Assembly: GCA_900550825.1 (NCBI GenBank)
Contig: URTZ01000002.1
Coordinates: 1 to 35,377, forward strand
Direction: 5' to 3'
DNA length: 35,377 nt
From: an uncultured Collinsella sp.
GTDB lineage: Bacteria > Actinomycetota > Coriobacteriia > Coriobacteriales > Coriobacteriaceae
Part shown: positions 25,108-30,895 of the stretch, piece after piece
How positions within the stretch are numbered: position 1 is the stretch's first letter
Layout: each line of letters starts with the position of its first letter
Translations under genes and position numbers: made by a program
Notes under the pieces: model-generated
The model's database searches: none
What the model was told of the DNA's origin: nothing
What the model saw: only the letters and a program-made list of their open reading frames with translations

Positions 25108-25743
25108 ATGACTGCACGCCTCATCGTTATGGATATCGACTCCACGCTCATCAACCAGGAGGTCATCGATCTTTTGGGCGAGGAGGCAGGCGTGGGCGAG
25201 CAGGTGGCGCAGATCACCGAACGCGCCATGCGCGGCGAGCTGGACTTTAAGCAAGCGCTCGAGGAGCGCGTGGGGCTGCTTGCCGGCTTGGATGAGAGCG
25301 TGTTCGAGCGCACTTTTGAGCGCGTGACATTTACCCCCGGCGCGTTAGAGCTTGTGCGCTCGGCACACAGCAAGGGCTGGAAGGTCGGCGTGGTAAGCGG
25401 CGGCTTCCACGAGGTCGCTGACAAGATCGCAGCCGCCGCGGGCATCGATTTTTGCCTGGCCAACCGCCTAGAGGTCGTGGACGGCAAGCTTACCGGTAAG
25501 TTGGCTGCCGAGATTGTGACCAAGGAGTCCAAGCTCATCCAGCTGCTGGACTGGGCAGTTGAGTGCGGCGTCGACATGGCCCACACCGTCGCGATCGGCG
25601 ACGGCGCCAATGACATCCCCATGATTCAGGCCGCGGGCACGGGCATCGCGTTTTGCGCCAAGCCCAAGACGCGCGAAGCCGCCCCGTTTGCCATCGACGA
25701 GCGCAACCTGATGCTCGCCATGGACATCATCCTGCGTGACTAG
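25108..25743 (+). CDS. serB: Phosphoserine phosphatase
   Basis: A 211-residue HAD-superfamily enzyme that hydrolyses O-phosphoserine to serine, the last step of serine synthesis. Motif I is DIDSTL with both catalytic Asp residues (the SerB pattern DxDST), motif II is VVSGGF, the conserved Lys lies in TKESK and motif III is GDGANDIPM. There is no N-terminal ACT domain, as in the short SerB form. ATG 25108 is chosen because GGAAAGG lies just upstream. It precedes the lar genes but is separated from larB by 114 nt with an inverted repeat, so it is probably its own transcription unit. Confidence 0.92.
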   Translation: MTARLIVMDIDSTLINQEVIDLLGEEAGVGEQVAQITERAMRGELDFKQALEERVGLLAGLDESVFERTFERVTFTPGALELVRSAHSKGWKVGVVSGGFHEVADKIAAAAGIDFCLANRLEVVDGKLTGKLAAEIVTKESKLIQLLDWAVECGVDMAHTVAIGDGANDIPMIQAAGTGIAFCAKPKTREAAPFAIDERNLMLAMDIILRD

Positions 25744-25775
25744 CCGATCCGTTTAACAATTGAATCAGTCCGTCC

Positions 25776-25813
25776 TATAGTTTCCGAACAATTTTGTCTT
25801 AGTGTTCGGAAAC
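25776..25813 (+). promoter_or_regulatory. Promoter and inverted-repeat operator of larBC-tetR
   Basis: GTTTCCGAACA (25780-25790) and its exact reverse complement TGTTCGGAAAC (25803-25813) are 12 bp apart, 45 nt before larB. A TATAGT hexamer (25776-25781) immediately upstream is a possible -10, with a weak TTTAAC 18 nt before it. The repeat would then lie over the start site, a position suited to repression. The regulator is unknown; the TetR protein encoded at the end of this operon is a candidate. Confidence 0.55.
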
Positions 25814-25857
25814 ATACCCTTTGAGTGCTAGACTTTGCGCCGTCGAAGGGAACATAT

Positions 25858-26640
25858 ATGGATAAGCGAGATCTTGAGCAGCTGCTGAGCGATGTTGCCG
25901 GCGGATCAGTCACCCCTGCCGATGCCCTTACGCGCATCCAGACGGCTCCGACTGCCGATTTGGGCTTTGCGCAGCTCGATCTTTCGCGCGGAGTGCGCCA
26001 GGGAGCCGGCGAGGTTGTCTACGGTGCCGGTAAAACCGCCGAGCAAATTGCCGCCATTATCAAAGCGTTACTCGATGCAGACCAGGAGCGCATCCTGGTC
26101 ACATGCCTGGACGGCGAAAAGGCAGCCCGCACCGGTGAGCTTCTCGGCAACGGCATCGACCTGGGATATGTCCCGGACGCCCAGCTCGCCCTCGTGGGCG
26201 GCAAGCCCTCCCCTACCGGCAACGGACGCATCGTCGTCGCCTGCGCCGGTACGAGCGACCTGCCCGTCGCCGAAGAGGCGGCACTGACGGCCGAGTTCTA
26301 CGGCAACGAGGTCGATCGCCTCTACGACGTGGGTGTCGCCGGCCTGCACCGTCTGCTCGCTCATGCTGAGGAACTTGCCCAGGCGCAGGTGGTCATCGCC
26401 ATCGCCGGCATGGAGGGCGCCCTGGCGAGCGTCATAGGAGGCCTTGTGAGCTGTCCGGTCATCGCCGTCCCCACCAGTGTGGGCTATGGCGCGAGCTTTG
26501 GCGGCGTGGCCGCACTGCTCGCCATGCTCAACTCCTGCGCCAGCGGCGTTTCAGTCGTCAACATCGACAATGGCTTCGGCGCCGCCTACCAGGCAAGTCT
26601 TATCAATCATTTGAGCGCCGGCACGCCCTGCGCCCGTTAA
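25858..26640 (+). CDS. larB: LarB, nickel pincer cofactor biosynthesis
   Basis: A 260-residue protein related at its C-terminus to PurE-type carboxylases. LarB carboxylates and hydrolyses nicotinic acid adenine dinucleotide, giving the pyridinium dicarboxylate precursor of the NPN cofactor of lactate racemase. Visible features are the N-terminal DLEQLLSDVAGGSVTPADAL, LDLSRGVRQGAGEVVYGAGKT, and the PurE-like VVIAIAGMEGALASVIGG and AVPTSVGYGASFGG. ATG 25858 with AAGGGA upstream is preferred to a start 33 nt earlier. The larC gene follows after 10 nt. Confidence 0.95.
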   Translation: MDKRDLEQLLSDVAGGSVTPADALTRIQTAPTADLGFAQLDLSRGVRQGAGEVVYGAGKTAEQIAAIIKALLDADQERILVTCLDGEKAARTGELLGNGIDLGYVPDAQLALVGGKPSPTGNGRIVVACAGTSDLPVAEEAALTAEFYGNEVDRLYDVGVAGLHRLLAHAEELAQAQVVIAIAGMEGALASVIGGLVSCPVIAVPTSVGYGASFGGVAALLAMLNSCASGVSVVNIDNGFGAAYQASLINHLSAGTPCAR

Positions 26641-26650
26641 GGAGCATTCT

Positions 26651-27568
26651 ATGTCCAACCATCAGCACACGCTTATCATCGACGGCACCTCGGGCATCAG
26701 CGGCGACATGACCGTCGCGGCCCTGCTCGACTTGGGCGCCAGCGAGGAGCACCTGCGCGAACAGCTCGCCACGCTGCCGGTCGACGGCTTTGAGATTGCC
26801 GTCACCCGCGTAAACAAGCATGGCATCGACGCCTGCGACTTTGACGTTCAGCTGGCAGAGGAGCTCGAGAACCACGACCACGACATGGCCTGGCTCTACG
26901 GCAACGAGGCAGCTGCCGAGCACACGCACAAGCATGAGCACCACCATCATGATCATGACGAGCACGAACATGAGCACTGCCACGAGCATGACCATGAGGC
27001 CCACGGTCATGGCCACGAGGGTCACCATCACGCCCACCACCATCACCACCGTTCTTTGGCGGACGTCACCGCCATCATCGATGGCTCGCAGTTAAGCGAT
27101 GGCGCCAAGCGTCGCGCGCTCGCCATCTTTACCGCGCTCGCCGCCGCCGAGGCCAAGGCCCACGGCAAAACGCTCGAGACCGTCATGTTCCACGAAGTAG
27201 GCGCCATCGATTCCATCGTTGACATCTGCTCTGTCGCCATCTGCCTCGATGACCTGGGCATCGAGGATATTGTCGTCGAGTCGCTCTCCGAGGGTCACGG
27301 CACCATCCACTGTGCCCACGGCCTTATGCCCATCCCGGCGCCCGCCGTCGTCAACCTATGCCAGGCAGGCAATATCGCCCTCACGCCCGCACCGGTCGCC
27401 GGCGAGCTCGTGACGCCGACGGGCGCCGCCATCGTCACCGCGCTGCGCACGTCCGACCAACTGCCCTCACGCTACCGCATCGAAGCCGTCGGCTACGGCG
27501 CCGGTAAGCGCCCCTACGAGGGCTGCTCCGGCACGCTCCGTTGCCTGCTTGTTCACGTGGACGCATAG
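26651..27568 (+). CDS. larC: LarC N-terminal part (nickel insertion), short form
   Basis: A 305-residue LarC, the CTP-dependent enzyme that inserts nickel into the pincer cofactor. The family start DGTSGISGDMTVAALLDLGA, the later MFHEVGAIDSIVDIC, and GELVTPTGAAIVTALR are clear. A His-rich stretch runs over residues 75-133; about 25 of residues 91-133 are His, probably nickel binding or storage. Full LarC proteins are about 420 residues, in some lactobacilli made from larC1 and larC2 by frameshifting. Here the frame ends after the LarC1-equivalent part (SGTLRCLLVHVDA) and a TetR gene starts 2 nt later, so the C-terminal LarC2 domain is absent from this locus. It may be encoded elsewhere. Confidence 0.9.
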   Translation: MSNHQHTLIIDGTSGISGDMTVAALLDLGASEEHLREQLATLPVDGFEIAVTRVNKHGIDACDFDVQLAEELENHDHDMAWLYGNEAAAEHTHKHEHHHHDHDEHEHEHCHEHDHEAHGHGHEGHHHAHHHHHRSLADVTAIIDGSQLSDGAKRRALAIFTALAAAEAKAHGKTLETVMFHEVGAIDSIVDICSVAICLDDLGIEDIVVESLSEGHGTIHCAHGLMPIPAPAVVNLCQAGNIALTPAPVAGELVTPTGAAIVTALRTSDQLPSRYRIEAVGYGAGKRPYEGCSGTLRCLLVHVDA

Positions 27569-27570
27569 CC

Positions 27571-28110
27571 ATGGATGCCCGCAAAACCAAAAGCCGCGCC
27601 GCCATTGTCACGGCGTTTTCCGAGCTCCTTCGCGAGGAGGACTACGGCAAGATCACCGTCGGCGACATCATCGCGCGCGCCCATGTGGGTCGGGCCACGT
27701 TCTACGGCCTCTTTAAGAGCAAAGACGACCTACTGTCCAAGCTCGTAAGCGACATCTGCACCCACGCCCTCGACGACGATGGCACACCGCTCGACGACCC
27801 ACTCGTGCAGGTCGAACATATCCTCAACAACCTCTGGGAGCGCCGCCAGGGCGTTCGAGCCCTCGTAGCCGGCGCCGGCTCACGCGTCTTCGCCGACTGC
27901 TTACGCAAGACCATCATGTCACGAGCAGCCGAAACCGTCCCCACCGACCCAAACGGCCCCGCCGCCACCATGGACCGAAGCTTCCTACTACACCACATAG
28001 CCTCAAGCTTCGTAGGAATGGTCCAATGGTGGGCCTGGCACAACTTCCAAGCAAACAAAGCCGACGTAGCCAAAGACTACCTCTCAGCCATAAAGCCCCT
28101 CTTCACCTAA
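27571..28110 (+). CDS. TetR/AcrR-family transcriptional regulator
   Basis: A 179-residue regulator. The N-terminal helix-turn-helix is typical (AAIVTAFSELLREEDYGKIT, then VGDIIARAHVGRATFYGLFK). The C-terminal ligand domain ends FVGMVQWWAWHNFQANKADV, resembling the TetR C-terminal domains of DhaS-like proteins. ATG 27571 begins 2 nt after the larC stop, so it is co-transcribed and probably translationally coupled with larBC. The context suggests it controls lactate racemase genes; possible targets are the repeat before larB and the palindrome before larD. In Lactiplantibacillus plantarum the lar regulator is a Crp-Fnr protein, so a TetR here would be a different arrangement. Confidence 0.88.
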   Translation: MDARKTKSRAAIVTAFSELLREEDYGKITVGDIIARAHVGRATFYGLFKSKDDLLSKLVSDICTHALDDDGTPLDDPLVQVEHILNNLWERRQGVRALVAGAGSRVFADCLRKTIMSRAAETVPTDPNGPAATMDRSFLLHHIASSFVGMVQWWAWHNFQANKADVAKDYLSAIKPLFT

Positions 28111-28195
28111 GTAAGAAGCTCATCCCAAATCATCGACCCAACCCAGGCCGCCACGCATCCCAAAGTGTCATTCACACTTCAACGCCCCCAACAGC

Positions 28196-28244
28196 AACAA
28201 GCCCCTCCCATCTATATTCAGATATATATGTTGGGCTGCTTGTT
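28196..28244 (+). terminator. Possible terminator or hairpin after the tetR gene
   Basis: AACAAGC (28196-28202) pairs with GCTTGTT (28238-28244), with CCC/GGG stacking inside through a CT bulge. The loop is long and A+T rich and no clear T tract follows. A smaller hairpin, AAGTGT/ACACTT, lies at 28163-28179. The rest of the 28111-28266 gap shows nothing else. Confidence 0.35.
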
Positions 28245-28266
28245 CGAAGGCAACTGGATTCCCGCA

Positions 28267-28393
28267 GGGTCCGGCATAGGTTAACTTTCCGCCGCATTCC
28301 GCAGGACGCAAGAAGCTCCCGCCGCACGAAGTGCGCAGCGGGAGCTTCTTGCATGTCCGAGGACGCGGCGGAAAGTTAACCTATGCCGGACCC
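28267..28393. repeat. Nested 127-nt hairpin element, copy 1
   Basis: Perfect outer arms of 29 nt (28267-28295 and 28365-28393) start GGGTCC and end GGACCC. Inside is a perfect 15-bp stem, GCAAGAAGCTCCCGC (28308-28322) with its complement (28338-28352), capped by CGCAC-GAA-GTGCG. Short internal loops, CCGCAGGAC and GTCCGAGGAC, lie between the stems. The same 127-nt architecture recurs at 30748-30874. It is in a convergent gap, 25 nt past the larD stop, and lacks a T tract, so it is not a standard terminator. A REP/MITE-like element or structured 3' RNA is inferred. Confidence 0.9.
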
Positions 28394-28417
28394 GGGCGTT
28401 ATATCAATTGTCTTGGC

Positions 28418-29149
28418 CTAGAACATGCCCAAGAAACCATGCACAAACAGCGCGGCCAGAGCGGCACCGATAAACGGAGCGATGCCAGGAACGAGCAGGC
28501 CGTACTTCCAGTTGTTGTCAGCCTTGTTCTTAATCGGCAGCACCTGATAGGCCATGCGAGGACCAAGGTCACGAGCCTGGTTCATGGCGAAGCCGGTGAT
28601 GCCGCCCATGCCCATGCCAACAGCCCAAACGATCAGGCCGACGCAGATGGCGAGCATCAGAACGTTCTCGCCGGCGCGGCTAGCGGCAGCAAGGATGGCG
28701 CTAATGAACACGAAGGTGCAGATAGCCTCGCAGAAGAAGTTGCGAACATAGTTCGTGCCCTCGGTGGTGGGGTTGGTCGAGAAGATGTTGCGCTGGGCAA
28801 TGGGGTCGACGACACCCTCGGAAGCCTTGAACTCATCGGCATACATAAGCCAAGCGATTACGGCGCCCACAAAGCCGCCGAGCATATCGGCAATCATGAA
28901 GGGGATGCAGCTGCTCCACGGCACCAGGCCTACGATGCACTGGGCAAGCACCATAGCCGGATTCATGCACACGGCGCCGCCAAAGACAAACAGGCAGACC
29001 GAGATGCCAAAAGACCAAGTGGTGATGGCAAACATGTGGCCGGAGCCCTGATACTTGGTGCCCTTAAGCACGGTATCGCAGTGCACGCCCACGCCAAAGA
29101 TGATCATGAGGGCCGTTGCGCCGAATTCGCAGAGGAGTTTGGTAAGCAT
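28418..29149 (-). CDS. larD: MIP-family channel, probable lactic-acid channel LarD
   Basis: A 243-residue aquaglyceroporin-fold membrane protein with six hydrophobic helices. The first half-helix box is CMNPAMVLA; the second reads MNQARDLGPR, where the usual NPARD has Gln instead of Pro. The RDLGP context is that of the GlpF branch. Directly after larA it is best read as LarD, the channel reported to pass D/L-lactic acid for the racemase, although glycerol uptake cannot be excluded. AAGG lies 4 nt before the ATG. A TATAAT and a 15-bp palindrome in the 49-nt gap to larA suggest an internal promoter. Confidence 0.85.
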   Translation of the reverse strand: MLTKLLCEFGATALMIIFGVGVHCDTVLKGTKYQGSGHMFAITTWSFGISVCLFVFGGAVCMNPAMVLAQCIVGLVPWSSCIPFMIADMLGGFVGAVIAWLMYADEFKASEGVVDPIAQRNIFSTNPTTEGTNYVRNFFCEAICTFVFISAILAAASRAGENVLMLAICVGLIVWAVGMGMGGITGFAMNQARDLGPRMAYQVLPIKNKADNNWKYGLLVPGIAPFIGAALAALFVHGFLGMF

Positions 29150-29170
29150 AAAACCTTATCTTTCTTGTCA

Positions 29171-29189
29171 ATTATAAACGATTCGTTTA
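29171..29189 (-). promoter_or_regulatory. -10 box and palindrome upstream of larD
   Basis: On the minus strand TATAAT (29171-29176) directly follows and overlaps a perfect palindrome, TAAACGA-t-TCGTTTA (29175-29189). The site is 22-40 nt before the larD ATG. No good -35 is seen. The palindrome occupies the promoter spacer, as a TetR-type operator might; the TetR protein of the facing larBC operon is a candidate binder. Confidence 0.5.
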
Positions 29190-29198
29190 GGCCGCGCG

Positions 29199-30476
29199 CT
29201 AGTGCTGAGCGACAACAACGCCCAGGCCATCGGGAATGACGGCCACCTTGGCATCGGCACCCTTCATCTCAAAGGCGAGCTTGAGCGCCTCCTCGAGGGT
29301 GTTGACCGGCGTCATGTGCATATCCTTAATCATCTGGTGATCGCACAGGTCGGTGACCATGATCACGGGGTGATGCGCCAGGATGCGGGCAAAGATCTGG
29401 CTCGTCCACTGGTCGGGCAGGGTCTCGTCCTTAGGACGGTCGATGCAGGCGCGCTCAAACTCTGCCGGATCGTTGTCGGCGATGTTGTGATAGAAGCCCT
29501 CGCCGCCGTGACCGTCGGCACAACCGGCGACGTCGATGATCACACCGCCCTCGGGAAGCGTGGCCTCGGCAGAGCACATGCCCTTCACGGCCTGGTAGAT
29601 GTTCTGGTCGAGCGGGTAGCCGCCGTTGGTGGTGATGGCAATCTCGCACTCGACGGGCTCAACGCCGGCAAGGCTCTTTACGAACTCGCAGCCAGCCTCG
29701 TGTGCCTTGTGGATGTCGCCGGCGAAGGAGCCAATGACCTCGTGCTTGCCGTTGAGCACCACGTTCAGCACAAAGGCAAGGTGAGCCATCTCGGCAGCGG
29801 CAAACATGTCCTCGCTCACGTGGTTATGGCACAGGTTGCCGGCACGCGAATGGGAATCGTTCACAAACTGGCCGTTGTGGTTGTACATGATGGTCTTGTA
29901 GCTGGCGATGCCAGGCAGGACGGACTTGCGGCTGCCGGAGAAACCAGCAAAGAAGTGCGGCTCAATAAAGCCCTCGGCAAGCAGCAGATCGCAATCGACG
30001 GCAATCTTGTTGATGATGCACTCGCCACCAGAAGGCAGGGTGCCGATCTTTTTCATCATGCTGTCGTCAGTCGCGACATGCATAACGATTTCCTCGTTGG
30101 CAACGATCTCCTCGCCGTACTTGTTGACGAGCTCCTCGTGCGTCGACGGACGATGCATACCCGTAGCAACCAGAATGCGAACGCGCGCCTCAGGCGCAGC
30201 GGAGTGGATGTGATGCAGCAGAATAGGCATCGTCACACGCGAGGGAACGGGGCGCGTATGGTCGGAGCTAATGATGACAATATCCTTCTTGCCAGCACAA
30301 AGCTCCTCGAGCGAAGGCGAACCATAAGGGTTGGCAAGTGACTCCTCTACCAGCTCTTCCTGCGATTTTGTAGTCTTAAACTCGTTTTGATGACCTTCCA
30401 TCACACCCGCGAAATTCTTATCCTCGAGCTCCAGATGCAACGTCTTGTGGTCAAACGGTAGTTCACATTCAAACAA
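29199..30476 (-). CDS. larA: Nickel-dependent lactate racemase
   Basis: A 425-residue LarA that interconverts D- and L-lactate using the nickel-pincer nucleotide. Starting at TTG 30476, catalytic and cofactor residues fall at the numbering of the Lactiplantibacillus plantarum enzyme: His108 (ATGMHRPST), His174 (EPHFFAGFSG), Lys184 (SRKSVLPG, the covalent cofactor anchor) and His200 (MYNHNGQ). The stretches SSDHTRPVP and TNGGYPLDQNIYQ are also conserved. The TTG start, with AGGAAGAGG 9 nt upstream, is thus well supported; a longer ATG-less extension is not. It is co-directional with larD and faces larBC-tetR. Confidence 0.96.
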   Translation of the reverse strand: MFECELPFDHKTLHLELEDKNFAGVMEGHQNEFKTTKSQEELVEESLANPYGSPSLEELCAGKKDIVIISSDHTRPVPSRVTMPILLHHIHSAAPEARVRILVATGMHRPSTHEELVNKYGEEIVANEEIVMHVATDDSMMKKIGTLPSGGECIINKIAVDCDLLLAEGFIEPHFFAGFSGSRKSVLPGIASYKTIMYNHNGQFVNDSHSRAGNLCHNHVSEDMFAAAEMAHLAFVLNVVLNGKHEVIGSFAGDIHKAHEAGCEFVKSLAGVEPVECEIAITTNGGYPLDQNIYQAVKGMCSAEATLPEGGVIIDVAGCADGHGGEGFYHNIADNDPAEFERACIDRPKDETLPDQWTSQIFARILAHHPVIMVTDLCDHQMIKDMHMTPVNTLEEALKLAFEMKGADAKVAVIPDGLGVVVAQH

Positions 30477-30747
30477 TGACGAGCGCCCTCTTCCTTTCAA
30501 CTGACACACTAGATTAACCGTTGGAAGGATACGCCGCTCACCGAAAAACACCACCGTCCACCGACTCATTAACACAACGTTCATATTTGACCCGCAACAA
30601 AACGGCCGCGATCCCAAACGGAACCGCAGCCGCTACAGTCGTAAGGCGAGAAGCACCAAATGCGCCACCGGGATAGACCCCATCCAAAACGCGCGGAGCG
30701 CACCATTATTCCCCCAGCCAGTAATCCGCCGAAGACCGGACATCGCA
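30477..30747. other. larA upstream region
   Basis: No gene is supported between the larA start and the second hairpin element. On the minus strand TAATCT (30511-30516) is a possible -10 with no convincing -35. The sequence does not share the 11-bp repeat of the larB promoter. Nothing else is recognised. Confidence 0.4.
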
Positions 30748-30874
30748 GGGCCCGCCATCAGTTTACTTTTAGGCACACTCCGCAGGACGCAAGAAGCCCT
30801 CGCCGCACGAAGTGCGCAGCGAGGGCTTCTTGCATGTCCGAGGACGTGCCTAAAAGTAAACTGATGGCGGGCCC
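30748..30874. repeat. Nested 127-nt hairpin element, copy 2
   Basis: Same length, order and orientation as copy 1. Outer arms (30748-30776 and 30846-30874, starting GGGCCCGCC) are perfect 29-bp complements but differ from copy 1 at nine positions, each compensated. The inner stem, GCAAGAAGCCCTCGC (30789-30803) with its complement (30819-30833), differs at two compensated positions. The remaining 39 core nucleotides match copy 1 except one. Both copies are preceded by CGCA and followed by GGRCG. It lies 22 nt past the ppc stop. Confidence 0.9.
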
Positions 30875-30895
30875 GGACGACTACAGGGCTATCGA

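Noticed and set aside
28172..28379. Small open frames across hairpin copy 1 (and similar ones across copy 2)
   Set aside because: They translate the palindrome core and have no ribosome site; they recur only because the repeat recurs.
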